Below, piece by piece: positions 48,233-59,453 of a stretch of DNA of 64,000 bases (its first letter is position 1; each line of letters begins with the position of its first letter). The stretch is from Neurospora tetrasperma FGSC 2508 (Eukaryota; Ascomycota; Sordariomycetes; Sordariales; Sordariaceae). Location: assembly GCF_000213175.1 (NCBI RefSeq), contig NW_009799100.1:2349734-2413733 (forward strand), given 5' to 3'. Below the pieces are notes generated by a model. That model was given only the letters and a program-made list of their open reading frames with translations, had not been told where the DNA came from and did no database searches. The translations under genes and the position numbers were made by a program.

Positions 48233-50150
48233 GTTTGTTTGGAACTTGGGGGGGTTTGTATTTATTTGGTTTGTTTTGTTTGACTCAAGGGTGGACAAAG
48301 ATGGAATATAGGAATGCGGAGCAGAGGAAGGGGATCAAGGCTTGCTTTTATAGTTTGGATGAGGGTCCGAGGTAGAGCAGGTAGGAAGCAATCAAGGAAG
48401 GAAGCAAGAAGAAACAAGTAGATAGCTAGAGGTACCTAGGCCAGCTAGACAGGCGGTGAGATACCCAATAGTTTGAAAGTATAAACAAGTGGTTATCTAA
48501 ACCAGACCAGGTAAGGGTAGTTTGGTATGCTTGAATGAGCAAGTATAAACTGTAGGTGATATGGTTTGGCTACCCTGTCTAAATCCAAAGTTCAGATAAT
48601 CCTTCAAATTAATTTGGAGCTTGCGTTTTCGGATCTCTGGTGTAGCACAGTATTTACAAACGAACGATCAATGTAGCCTCCCTTTAAGGCCAGCGTCTTG
48701 AACGACTCTCAGAGATATGCAATCTCATACGATGAAACGAAAATGGACTGACGTCGCGGGCCATATGTGTGCTTTGACTGGGTCGTCTAATGGACCGTCC
48801 GCGCGAGGAGCGGGGATATTGGAGACAATGGGCACGCGACACACGCGGCACACCCATCATGCACCTGGACACAGACACTTGGGCCATGGTCGAGCATCAT
48901 CATCAAACTTTCGGGTAGCTCTCGTCGTAGTGGTTGGCGACGGATGGAAGCGGTTGACGCTGTGACGCCTCAACGCTGGGATCAATTCCAGCCCATGGAA
49001 GAAAACGTTGCTGCGGGAAGAGTTGAGGCCATCTCTGCAAGGGGATCGGCTGATCACACCGAGGCCCTGGTCGTCCGGTTCAAAGGGTCTGAAACGCCTG
49101 GAACGTTGGGGGAGATTTGGAGCAAGAGAGGGCTCGAGCCACACGCAAAGTGCGGGGTGTTTCTCCAGGATCTGGCTGGCTCATTCCAGTCGGAGGTTCG
49201 TCCTGACGCTGTAAGGCGGGCAAATGGCATTCAATGATGGGCCGAAGTGACGGAGAGATAATAGTGTGGAGTCATGCAACGTCCAGAATGGACTTGATCG
49301 ATATCGATGTGGCTTCGTTGTGGATTCCTTCTTAAGTCCACACCATGGGGTATGTCTAGACTTAGTAGTGATTAATAGGAAGCGCCAAGCTATACTCTAT
49401 ATCGACAGATGCCTAGAGGTAGGCCTCTGACGTGGATATGTAATGGCCCTGAGTTTTCTTCAAACTGCAATTACAGACGGAACCCAGCAGCGGTCTCGTC
49501 TTTTGGTTGATATCCCATTCGCGGGCCGGGGATTCCCTTTGGCTTGCCGGTTCCGACAATCAATAGGTCCCTCTGGCTTCATGGCTGCCTACCCCTCCAC
49601 ACCAACAATGAGGCAACACCAGGCAACCAGTGAGGTTGTCCCATTGCTTGAATGAAGCTGACATGATCTATTCAAGCAGCAGGCAACGCGGCCTCTTACG
49701 AACAGCCCAAAAGAGTCATTGATGCCAGCTAGGTAGCTACCCAGTTCACTGGTTTGAGCTGTCATTCGCTGCTGAGCCAGACAACCCCACCGCAGGCAGC
49801 TGTTGCCCTACCTCCGTCTCTACCATTGTCGTCCATCCATGTCAACTCTTCTTTGTTTTCATACGATTGAAGCCCGGAGGTTTGGCTCATCTACTCTTGA
49901 ATCGATCTGAAAGCATTCGTACTCCTCATCTTGATCACCGTCACTCTTCCATGAGTAACTTCATCTAGCCACAAGCTCCGTCTTATCGACCTCGCCCATA
50001 CGTCAACTTGACTTCTCTCTCGTTCTCTTCCGGTTGCGGCCTGTTCCAACAAACCACTCTCCATCCCGCCGTCCTTTGATCATTACCAGCTTAGCATCTT
50101 TTACTAAATCATCCAACCTATTGATTTCTGTCCCCCGTCAGTTCGCCATC
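48233..50150. other. intergenic region upstream of the 871-residue protein gene
   Basis: 1.9 kb holding the divergent promoters of the small gene and of the next gene. A frame at 48944-49237 (97 codons) has a fairly normal composition but no domain or splice partner, so I do not call it. The last 300 bases before 50151 are CT-rich leader sequence. Confidence 0.4.
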
Positions 50151-52899
50151 ATGCAGTGGTCTTCTCTGCCTCCTGATCTTGACCCGCCTGCATCACCCTC
50201 TCCCCTTGACTTGTCCGTCGAGAATGCTATCAAGCATCACTTTGACGAGTTGAACCTTCTTATGAGCACAACGGCAGAGGAAGGAGAGGGCAATGTTCTT
50301 GCGGCTGTTACCTTTCCCAAGAACTCAGACGCCATTGCTTGCAATGGGAATGCATGGCGGACATTGTGGCTCAGAATGAGCTTCCCAACACTTGCCGGTC
50401 TCAACTCAAGCAAGATAAACGCCATGTTCAAGCCTAAACGACAGGAACGCATGCGTCGCCATCTAGGAATGGAGACATTGCCTCCTGGGATCGACTACGT
50501 GCTCGACTTTACACCCCCAACTGAGGGCTCAGAGCTAGCCGACCTCACTGCTGCCCTTTGGCTCCCAAAGATGGTTAAGCTATGGTTTTTGGCCGGACAT
50601 TACTGCCCAGAGGAAATTCTGGAGAGCGGACACCTGGCGAGCATTTGGGACAAGAGACCCCTAGCTAGCAGGTCGGTAAGTGCCATGCTTGTCCTCGGCC
50701 ATGATGATGCGTGCAGGGGTCTTCTGCAGTTCTGTGAGTCCAGGCCCCCCTTACACATGATATCTAGATCAACTTCTCACAAGCTACTTTGCAGGCTCCA
50801 TGGATAGATCCGAGTGGAAACCAAAGGTTGTCCCGGGTATCGTTGACGTGGACCCGGAGGACGAAGAACATTCCTCTTATTTTCCTACGTTCCGCAGGAT
50901 CCCAGACTACTGCGGAATACGGCACCGAGTGGCCATTATGAGGGTACTTCATGCTATCAACGGGAACGGTCTGCTTCTCAACTCTGCTGCACGCATGTGG
51001 ACAGTCGCCCAAGTGGCAATACACCTGGAGGTACCCCAGGTAGTTGTAAGTAACTCCTACATTCACAATGTCTCACTTTCGATGATTTGGAAGCCATACT
51101 GACACATCGCCATCTAGGTTGATCCAGTGACACAGTGGCTGATCGCCCCGCCTAACACGAAATTTGTTGAAATCTGCCCCGAGAGATCCTTTCAGCTCGC
51201 GCTTGCTCTTAAAATCCCCAGTGTTCTCGTCGCCGCCTTCAGAATCCTCGTGAGCGAACTCGCCGTCGACTATGCGGCGCCGGACCCCTCCCCGAAACGT
51301 TCGGCCCTTACTTGGGCCCAGCGAAGAAGAGACGATTACGGCGACTTACCATCGGACCCTGTCGAATATGCCAGTCGCACCTTTTCTGAACGGATCATCG
51401 GCCTGCTCGAGATGCTTCGCTCCAACACCGTCTTCGACCGTATTGGGACCGGTCTCGAGGAATGGGATCTCTTGAAACAGCAAGGCATGATCATTCACGA
51501 ACAGGGAAGCAACGAGCTCAAGACTGCTCACGAAAACCTCATCCAGGCCCTTGTCGGCATCTTCCACAATGATATTCAAAGATGTCTCCGGGAACACGCC
51601 CCATCTGGCCGTCTTGCCACCCTCATCGCAGCCCAGCGCAGCCATTATATACCCCTGCACGAACGCTACTCCCTTAGGGACTTGTACGAAAACCTTAGCC
51701 ACACCCAGCGCGCCCTCACTCCTTTCTTCTGGGAGAGCCTTTACCACCAGAGCTTACCAAAACTGTCCGGCAACGGCCCCTTCAGCCTCTCTACCTACAA
51801 CGGCTGTACAATACGAACTTACGTCGATAAGTACACCTCCCTCTGGGAAGCCGCCAACCTTCCCCACCCCGATTTCCAACCAAATCCTGAAAAGGGGGAA
51901 TATCATTCACACCACATCTCGAAGCGTCTGAACGAGTTCAACATCCACCAATTCGAGAGCGAAGTCTATGCGGCCCTCAGCTCTCTTTGCGACCGCGTCT
52001 TGGGGAAGGGATACAACGAAGAACCCTTCCAATTCTTTTTATCGGATCACTTACTCTTACCCAGCCTGACCTCCCCTGAAATGGATTTCCTGCCTATCTG
52101 GGCCGGCGGTCTCGACGATGGGTCGGGCGGCGTGTTTCAAAATGCCATTCCCCCTGCGGAAATGGGACCGAGTGAGCCGGGACCGGCGTATCATACAGGG
52201 TATACGATTCCGACTACGGGTACGAGGACTGCCGGGACAGGCACCCGCGATGGTGATGGTGATGACACGACCATGATGGACGACGATGACAGAATTGGTG
52301 GTTCGATTTACGGTGTGTCCGAGCTGGGCGATAATCTTGACAGGTTCGAAATCATCAGTGCCCGTACTGCGCAAACTGCGACGGAAACGGCCACAGTGCC
52401 TAGCATGGATGTCGAACAAAGCGTGGTAACGACGACGACAACAACGAGTAGTACGGGACTGGGAAGTGGACTTGGACGACTTAACCTAGACCCCGGGGGG
52501 CCGAATCGCCATCGGGTCGTTGCGGTACCTTCGGAGACATCATCGGGGGATTTCCACCTTAATTCGAGGGAAGATGGCGAGTATGCGGACGCCATGTATA
52601 CGCAGCCGGCGGAGCATCAGGCGGTGGGAAGGGCGTTGGCTAGGTATGTGGACGGTAATGATGGCACTACTACCGGAAGGAGTGAGAGTGGCCATGCGTC
52701 TTCTTCGTCGAAGCAAGGCGGTATGATAGCAGCAGGAGGAAGAGGCGCGGGAGGTAGTAATAATAATAATGGAGGTGGGTATTCGGATACCGATAACTTC
52801 ATGTTGGAAGATGATGAAGATGGTGGGCTGAAAGATCTGGATGGTTCGGATGATGGGAGCTTGACGGTGGGGGCAGATTCGGATTATGATATGGTGTAG
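50151..52899 (+). CDS. conserved-looking fungal protein of unknown function
   Basis: Three exons, 50151-50733, 50795-51045 and 51118-52899, encode 871 residues. I do not recognise a family. The first 610 residues have regular globular composition, with blocks such as WRTLWLRMSFPTLAGLNSSKI, WLPKMVKLWFLAGHYCPEEIL, RMWTVAQVAIHLEVPQVV-VDPVTQWLIAPP and FLSDHLLLPSL, and look largely helical. The remaining 260 residues are low-complexity: Asp/Thr/Ser-rich, with an AGGRGAGGSNNNNGGG tract and an acidic end (LEDDEDGGLKDLDGSDDGS). No signal peptide or membrane segment is seen. The intron phases are consistent, and both internal joins keep continuous sequence. The start is the first ATG after a CT-rich leader. 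Soluble cytosolic or nuclear location is an inference. Confidence 0.8.
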
Positions 52900-53611
52900 G
52901 ACAGCGTATCAGATACAGAGGAGGCCATCGTACTTTCTCTGGAGCGTCTCTGGAGGAGTTGAATACATCTGTTGTTAGGTGTTTGTTTGTGAGATGAGTG
53001 GGACTTTGCATGGATGGGGGCAACAAATATTTTGTGGATGGATAGGAAATGGATCTTGACAGTCCACAGTAAGGGTATGAAAGATACTTGCCTTATTTTG
53101 TCCTGACCTTGTCCTTACCTACGGAATTTCGGACAGTTATTTTGGTTCTCTACTGGCCCAGGTATTTGTTGGCAACGAAATTTGCAGTCACTTCGGTGAC
53201 GATAGTTTACACAAACCGAGACCTACACATTATCCCTTCGAGACGCTCATGAGCGTCATTGTTCCCTGTCTGAAGAGCCTTTGACTTCGGCCATCGCCTA
53301 CGCTTCCCGAGTTGTCACTGACAAAACCCGAGACCGTTGTTTTTCTTCTTCCAGCCATTAGCATTATTGTACCTAGTAATTCCTACTATATCTTGGCAAA
53401 GGTAACTATACACTGCAACAGGACCCTGTGCCCCATAAAAGGGGGTTTGGTCTGTCCAAACACCTGCAGGTCATCCTTCTTTTTCAAAGTCTCATCACTT
53501 TCCGTTTCTTCATAGAGCCCTTTAATAAGCGCTTCGTTTCTTCTTCCACATCTGTCGTCCATCATCAGCCATTAAACCCCCCCTCCCCTCTGAGCATTTC
53601 CTTCCCCATCC
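52900..53611. other. convergent intergenic region before squalene monooxygenase
   Basis: About 0.7 kb between converging genes. It contains a perfect 16-base palindrome, GACGCTCATGAGCGTC, at 53242-53257, and CT-rich sequence from 53510 that is the 3' flank of the minus-strand gene. No gene is seen. Confidence 0.45.
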
Positions 53612-55198
53612 TCAAACAGCCTCCTTCCAAATCGTCGGCAAAAACACCACACACGCCTTCCAAAGAATCAAGACCGCTTCAACCAACACCAACGGCGCCC
53701 TCCATAATCCCCACACACTACCCACCCGCTCACACATATGCAACCAGATGGCCACAAACGCCACCGTAAAGAAATGTCTCGCCAGCACCACGGGCTGTTG
53801 CAAAAGTCCGCCCATCAGCGCCACGGGTTCATCTGTCTTTGCGCCTCCCATCTGGAAATACCGGAAGCAGCCCTTCCTCAAGGCATCAAGCTGCCAATCG
53901 TTCGCCGCAAAAAGCGAATACAGCGCCTGGGCCAGGGTGTTGATGATACTCGTCCACGCCTTGCGGCGCCAGTGGAATTCCTTCATGGCGGTTTCGATGG
54001 CGGTCGAGTCAGCGAGGTTGGGTACCCGATCGGGATGCAAAAGGGACGCCAAAAGGACCACATCGGAAAAGGCGACGGTCATGCCGCCCCCCGTCAACGG
54101 GTGGCGCATGTTGTACGCGTCTCCTAGCAGCAGAACGCCGGGGGTGCGGGCCGTGTTGGCTTTCCCCGAGGCGGGGAGGTAAGAGTTGGGCATGGAGCGG
54201 GGGATTTTGCCATCTTTTAGGGCGGCGAGGACCGAAGGGCGGACGGAGGAAGGGAGAGTAGGCACGACGGTGTTTTCAATGTATCCCCTTACGCCGCCGT
54301 TGGCTGCCGAAGCGGCGGGGAGGTCGAGCGGGACGTCGATGAGGGCACGGGTTTCGTGCGTGCCGATTTGATACAGCAAAATGGGCGAGGTTTTGCCAAT
54401 GACGACGTGCCCGTAGCCGGAAGGGGGGAACGGGCAGTCGATAAGTTCGAGGGCGTAGAACTTGGAGCGCACGACAGGGGTGGTGTCGGGGCCGGAAGGC
54501 AAGAGCTGTTTGCGGAACTTGGAGTCGTAGCCGTCGGCAATGAGGGTTAGTTGGCCAAAGAAGAAGTCGGGCTGTTTTTCGCCGGTGTTGCGGTCGATGG
54601 TGGTGAGAGTTTCGACGCCGAGGACTTGGTTAGAGTGCGAGCCTCGGATGACCGAGGTCACGGTTGTTTCGAAGATGGTGATGTTGGGGTGGCCGGCGCA
54701 GGCCTTGCGGAGTTGGCTGATGAAGCGACCGTGGTGGAAGGATCGGCCTTCGGGTCGTCGTAGCTTGGGCCCGTTATTTGCCTTGCCTGCTGTCCCGTTG
54801 CTTGTCGTTGTCGTCGTCGTCGACTCTACTCGTGCGGCCACTTCGCCAGAGTACACCTTTCCTTGGTCGTCCACCACCGGGTAAGGAATGGCCACCTCCT
54901 CCCCGTGGAAGACGACGTGGTATCCGTAGCAGGTGATGGCATCGATCCCTTCAACGCAGTGGCCCAGCCCGAGCTTCTGCAGCGCTTGTAAACCTCCGGG
55001 CTGTAGCAACTCGCCCACTATCCGGTCGGGCTCGTGCATCCATCTCTCGAGTAGGATCACACTACGGCCCTGGTTGGCGAGCGCGTACGCGGCCGCGCAA
55101 CCAAAGACGCCGGCGCCTACAACTACCACATCGGCCTCGTGGAACTTTTCTCGCCGCTGCGCATTGCGGACCTCGGCGGAGTCAGTTTCGATCGTCAT
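53612..55198 (-). CDS. ERG1: squalene monooxygenase (squalene epoxidase)
   Basis: An intron-free gene of 528 residues. The enzyme uses FAD, NADPH and oxygen to turn squalene into 2,3-oxidosqualene in ergosterol synthesis at the ER and lipid droplets, and is the target of allylamines such as terbinafine. The N terminus has an FAD-binding Rossmann motif with Gly28, Gly30 and Gly33 (VVVVGAGVFGCAAAYAL), then LLERWMHEPDRIVGELLQPGG. The second FAD/NADPH motif is in LIADGYDSKFRKQLLP, and the third FAD motif, GDAYNMRHPLTGGGM, follows. Two or three hydrophobic helices close the protein (HFFTVAFVAIWLHMC, APLVLVEAVLILWKACVV), as in yeast Erg1 (496 residues). A Thr-rich insertion occurs near residue 135. 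The symbol is the yeast one; in Neurospora erg-1 names a different sterol gene. Confidence 0.95.
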   Translation of the reverse strand: MTIETDSAEVRNAQRREKFHEADVVVVGAGVFGCAAAYALANQGRSVILLERWMHEPDRIVGELLQPGGLQALQKLGLGHCVEGIDAITCYGYHVVFHGEEVAIPYPVVDDQGKVYSGEVAARVESTTTTTTSNGTAGKANNGPKLRRPEGRSFHHGRFISQLRKACAGHPNITIFETTVTSVIRGSHSNQVLGVETLTTIDRNTGEKQPDFFFGQLTLIADGYDSKFRKQLLPSGPDTTPVVRSKFYALELIDCPFPPSGYGHVVIGKTSPILLYQIGTHETRALIDVPLDLPAASAANGGVRGYIENTVVPTLPSSVRPSVLAALKDGKIPRSMPNSYLPASGKANTARTPGVLLLGDAYNMRHPLTGGGMTVAFSDVVLLASLLHPDRVPNLADSTAIETAMKEFHWRRKAWTSIINTLAQALYSLFAANDWQLDALRKGCFRYFQMGGAKTDEPVALMGGLLQQPVVLARHFFTVAFVAIWLHMCERVGSVWGLWRAPLVLVEAVLILWKACVVFLPTIWKEAV

Positions 55199-56321
55199 CG
55201 GGAAAATGGGGGGTTCGTGGTGTATTCGTTTGTGTGGTTGTCAAGTGCTTGACGTATCGGTTTAGATCGGGTCGTTAAGGTTCCCGAACTGTTTGTAGAC
55301 GATCCTCGCTCCGTGTGGGGTCCAGAAAGTGGAAGTAGCACGTAGCTTGCGATAAGCACAGCGGGCAGCAACCAGGAAGCAGACACGTCGAGGACGGCTT
55401 TAGAAATAAGTGGTTTTCTCGCGGTAAAGATTCCGACAGGCCTTCGCTGAAAGGGGAAAGCTTCTATGGGTGGCAGTTCGGCGAAATAGGCAAGTGTTTT
55501 GTGTAGCTTCGTAAATATTCGAGTAGCGAATGGGTCGAGGCCGATGATCGAACGATCGCGTGGGCAGATATGGCGTTGTCGGGATCGATAAAAAAGAACC
55601 CCTATTCTATTTTTTAGCTAGCCCAGTGTAGGTCTTCTTGTTGCTACGGGCACCTCGCTGGCTTCCCTGGCCCTACTAGTATCTAGGTAGTATCTGCGAA
55701 CTTTTGAACCCGGCGAGTCGCGAAACACACACACACACACACAACACCCAACGCGTAAGAGGGGGATCTACGAACAAAAACGCGCGGGGCAACAATAGTC
55801 CAGAGAAGCTAAAAAGAAAAGGGGGGGATTTCGGTGGTACATGGCACAGAATGATAAAAAAAAAGTGCCCGTCAACTTTTTGGAGAGCAACAAATCGTCC
55901 CATGGCGGGAAACACCGTAAACGTCCAACCAATCATGCTCAGCCAATGGCTTAGCGCACGAACCACATGGCGTGGGTACCCCTTTCTGCCCCTGACCGCC
56001 AGCTTGACATGTGAGTCGATTCATGGTTGAACGCGGCGTGATGATGACAACCTCTATGTCCAGCCCAATTGTCCAACCGGACGACGTTTTGCGCGTTATG
56101 TAAGTGTTCGAGAAAAAAAAAAAAAAACCATGCGTTGCCAAATTACTTGTCCGCAGTCTAAGAAACACATGTCATGAGCAGTATGCCAAGGGAAATTGAG
56201 ACGTCCATTTGTAAACCATCAAAAAGGACTGTTGTGCTGTCCAACTAACCCATATGCAATATGTACGTAGGTATGCTAGGTATGCTATGTATGTGCCTCT
56301 CCATGTCTTCCCATGATCCCT
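55199..56321. other. intergenic region upstream of squalene monooxygenase
   Basis: 1.1 kb holding the promoter of the squalene monooxygenase gene and the 3' flank of the next minus-strand gene. It contains a short AC dinucleotide repeat at 55725-55742 and A-runs at 55855-55864 and 56112-56126. No gene is seen. I looked for sterol regulatory elements but could not assign one. Confidence 0.4.
55725..55742. repeat. (AC)9 microsatellite
   Basis: Nine uninterrupted AC units in the noncoding region upstream of squalene monooxygenase. It is a candidate length polymorphism with no other sign of function. Confidence 0.8.
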
Positions 56322-59300
56322 TCACGCCGCCGGCACAGGTCGTGCCAGTCCAGCCCCAGTCCCAGCCATTTTCCCACCCGTAGTAGAAAACGCACTATCC
56401 AAAACCAAAAACTCGTCGAAGACAGTCCTACCCTCTTTTTCCTCCGGCCTCTCCTCCTGCTGCTGCCTCCGGAACTCCTCCTCAAGGTCTAGCTCCGCAT
56501 CATCGTCTTGCCTGATCTGGGGTTTGCTGCTGTTCAACCACGGGATCTCGGCAAAGTCAACCGGGGCACCGCCAGCATCCAGCGCCGCCTGTCGCATGAT
56601 CCGGACCGACTCCGTCCCCAGCCTGACGCGCTGCGACTGCAACCGCTGGCGCGATTCGATGATCGTGTCGATACCCTCGCTCAAGATATCATAGGCATCG
56701 TGTCGTTGCTGCGGCTTGGCGTCGTTGAGGCGCGCTTCCATCACCATCTCTCGTGCCCGCTTGAGCGCCTTGAGGCAGCCCGTGTGCTCCTTGTAGTTGC
56801 TCGACATGGCCTTGGCCAGCACGTGGCGGATGCCGTCGATGTTGAGCAGGCCGGATAAGGAGTAAAGCATGATGCGGAAGTTGTCCAAGTTGTAGCATGG
56901 CTCTGCGTGGTTGTTGGACTCGGCGGCCATGAGAGCGTAGTGATGCGCGCCTTCAAAGTGACCGGAACTTAGGCAGATCAACGCAGCCCGATGGAGGAAA
57001 GTGTCGGCTATCTTGAGGCCGACTTCTTTGATTCGGTCGATGGCTGTTTGGACGATGCTCCTGATTTCGCCGCCTTTTGCAGCAAGGTCGGCGAGTTGAA
57101 GTCCGAGGAGATAATTGAGAATGGCATCGACGTTGTTGCCTTGATCCTGGGCTTTCAGGACAAGATCGTACGTCTTTTTGTAGGGCCTGTTCTCTAGCTT
57201 TAGCTGTGCGTTGACTGCCAGCTTTAGAGCGCACTCGGAGAAGGGCATCCCGAGATGGAGGGCTCGCTTGTAGATGCTGAGTGCTTTGGCTGGGTGCCTG
57301 TAGCTCAGCGCCTCCTTCATCGCCAGAGTGACCTCATGTTCCGTGTCACTTTTGCCCCTGATAGGACCCAAGTTGGGATTTATGCGTAACGAGAGGACGC
57401 GCCCGCGAGCAAATCCTCCCTCAAGCTTATTGTCCGATGAGAGTGCTGCATCCATCATGACGCGTTCCGTGTGCCTATCGACAAAGTTGGGGTTCAATTC
57501 CCTAAGCTTGCGGAAAAGCGTCCGAAGGTCTCGAAATGGGACGTTCCAGTTTCTTCGGCAGCTAACAAGCACGGCGTTTGTGAATGCGGCGTCAACCTGG
57601 AACCCTGCCGTGCTACAGTATTCAAGCCACTCGACGAAGGATTCAAGATCCCGAATGGAGGCGTACTGCTTCGCCATCAGAGTAACCAGGTACCGGCTAA
57701 GTGGTACCTTGAGCTCGGTGATATACGATCTCATGAAGGCATCAGTCTCCTGGACCGTGTGATTTGCCGCATAGGTTTTGACCACCGGGACGAATGCGGT
57801 ACCGCACGCATCAAGTGCCGGCTTGGAGTCCAGCTTCATGGCCACAAATGATTCCCTGACTCCCTCCCAATCTTGCTGCTTGGCCTTGAAACGTGCAAAT
57901 ATACCAAGCAACCGTACGTCGTGAGCCAGCTGTGGTAACTCTGTCGAAGCTTGAGCAAAGATTGACTCGGCCTTCAGATCTTCCCCAGCTTCTAATGCCA
58001 ACTCGGTCATGACACGATAAACGCCGTCCAGATGGTAAACCACATCCTTCAAGCCTGACTCTAGGAGTTGCTGGAAGAATGTTTCCAATTCGTCGAAATT
58101 GCCATGTCGTCTCCAGTGAGCAGTCAGGAGTCTCATGACCCATTCCGTCTTGAGCTGACACCTCCCGGAGGCGATGTTCAACAAAGTCTTGAGGACCTGA
58201 GCCGGTTTGTAATTGTGGGCCTTCTCAACGCATTGCACTACCGGTCCTGCAATGCGAATGATGGATGGCGCACTCGGGCTCATCTTGCAGTAGTTGGCGA
58301 GGAACAGTCGAATGGCTGCTTTGTAATCGCCAGAGTCATGAAGCTTGGTGATAACCCACGAGGTAAAGTCATACCGGCTCTCCGAGACCGAGATACACCT
58401 CCAATATACGTCAATGGCCCTGGTTGATTTTCCCACAGCAAAGGCATGGTCGAGCAAGGCTCTCCCAACCGCAAGCAATTCGGCACTCTGGACCACCGGC
58501 TTTTCGGTGAACCTTGGCAAGAACAAACCTATGGCCGTCTCGAGTTTGGCCGGACATATGTTCTCCCCGGTCTTTGCCTGTGTCGCTTTGGCGAGAAGTG
58601 AGTCTATAAGTCGTACAGGTTGGAAGTCGAAGTACCGCGCCTCTGTAAGTGGTGCACGGGCTAACACGGTAGATAAAATCTTTGCGGCGTCCTCAGCTCG
58701 TTCCATGTCCAAGTAGGTCCGGCAGAGTACAGCAGATGCCTCCATCCAAGTCTCATTCAGGTTGTCCGGTGCTTGATTCTGATTGGTCGCTTCAAAGATT
58801 AATGATGCGGCCTTTTCCATTTGTCCCAATTCTCTGGTTCTGCAAGCTTCCTGAACCATGGCGACAATCTGATCATTGCTGGGGAATGCGAGCGAGCTTC
58901 GTCCTCCGCCTTCGTTGTCTGCTTTCCTCGAAAACCTGTGATGAATATGTCGAGTTTGCGTGATCGGCGTTCCTTCTACCGGTGGAATAAAGTGGTGCTG
59001 CCCTGTGAGGGTCCGCTTCTTGGGTGTGAACGACCTTGGTGTTTCTCTTCGGCTATGTCCGCAAGGATGTGACCCCGAATCATGTTCTCCCTGTGTTGTG
59101 TTTGACTCACTGGCATCCTCGCCCCTTTGCAATCGTTCCAATTCCGCGGTCCTAGCACTATCGTATTGTCGGATGATCTCTGTGGGTAGCGCAGCGTATG
59201 GCCCAGGAGCTAAGGGCGAGACGCCCGCATCCAGCAATGACTCTTCTTCCAGGGCCACAGCCAGAGCAGCGCCGCCCGTGTTGTAGTTCTTGGCTTGTCT

Positions 59301-59453
59301 GATGCGCTCTCCATTTTCAATTGCGGTCAAGGCGTTTCTGATTCGTCGTCGGCGATCTTCGGCAACGAGCGCGAGGGTGCAAGAGGTTCCCACGACAAGT
59401 CCTCGGAGGGCTGTCAAGGCAGCTTTGGAGGGGACAGGAAGTGGTGATGACAT
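56322..59453 (-). CDS. large mitochondrial PPR/TPR-like helical-repeat protein (putative)
   Basis: A single exon of 1043 residues. The first 55 residues (MSSPLPVPSKAALTALRGLVV, then EDRRRRIRNAL) fit a mitochondrial presequence with a hydrophobic stretch. The rest is mainly alpha-helical, with repeated A/L/Y patterns such as AIRLFLANYCKMSPSAP, AIDVYWRCISVSESRYDFTSW and ALSIYKRALHLGMPFSECALKLAVNA, typical of PPR or TPR arrays between about 200 and 900. A polar linker with HSRRETPRSFTPKKR precedes the repeats, and a Glu/Gln-rich segment (LEEEFRRQQQEERPEEKEG) closes the protein. Fungal proteins of this kind usually act in mitochondrial mRNA stability, processing or translation. I did not recognise a specific orthologue, and repeat boundaries were not scored. 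Confidence 0.75.
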   Translation of the reverse strand: MSSPLPVPSKAALTALRGLVVGTSCTLALVAEDRRRRIRNALTAIENGERIRQAKNYNTGGAALAVALEEESLLDAGVSPLAPGPYAALPTEIIRQYDSARTAELERLQRGEDASESNTTQGEHDSGSHPCGHSRRETPRSFTPKKRTLTGQHHFIPPVEGTPITQTRHIHHRFSRKADNEGGGRSSLAFPSNDQIVAMVQEACRTRELGQMEKAASLIFEATNQNQAPDNLNETWMEASAVLCRTYLDMERAEDAAKILSTVLARAPLTEARYFDFQPVRLIDSLLAKATQAKTGENICPAKLETAIGLFLPRFTEKPVVQSAELLAVGRALLDHAFAVGKSTRAIDVYWRCISVSESRYDFTSWVITKLHDSGDYKAAIRLFLANYCKMSPSAPSIIRIAGPVVQCVEKAHNYKPAQVLKTLLNIASGRCQLKTEWVMRLLTAHWRRHGNFDELETFFQQLLESGLKDVVYHLDGVYRVMTELALEAGEDLKAESIFAQASTELPQLAHDVRLLGIFARFKAKQQDWEGVRESFVAMKLDSKPALDACGTAFVPVVKTYAANHTVQETDAFMRSYITELKVPLSRYLVTLMAKQYASIRDLESFVEWLEYCSTAGFQVDAAFTNAVLVSCRRNWNVPFRDLRTLFRKLRELNPNFVDRHTERVMMDAALSSDNKLEGGFARGRVLSLRINPNLGPIRGKSDTEHEVTLAMKEALSYRHPAKALSIYKRALHLGMPFSECALKLAVNAQLKLENRPYKKTYDLVLKAQDQGNNVDAILNYLLGLQLADLAAKGGEIRSIVQTAIDRIKEVGLKIADTFLHRAALICLSSGHFEGAHHYALMAAESNNHAEPCYNLDNFRIMLYSLSGLLNIDGIRHVLAKAMSSNYKEHTGCLKALKRAREMVMEARLNDAKPQQRHDAYDILSEGIDTIIESRQRLQSQRVRLGTESVRIMRQAALDAGGAPVDFAEIPWLNSSKPQIRQDDDAELDLEEEFRRQQQEERPEEKEGRTVFDEFLVLDSAFSTTGGKMAGTGAGLARPVPAA

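Noticed and set aside
48944-49237. A 97-codon frame upstream of the unknown-protein gene
   Set aside because: Protein-like composition but no domain and no splice signals joining it to anything; kept as unsupported.
55640-55725. A GGGTTCAAA-like string on the minus strand resembling a tRNA T-loop
   Set aside because: No matching acceptor stem, D-arm or anticodon arm could be folded around it.
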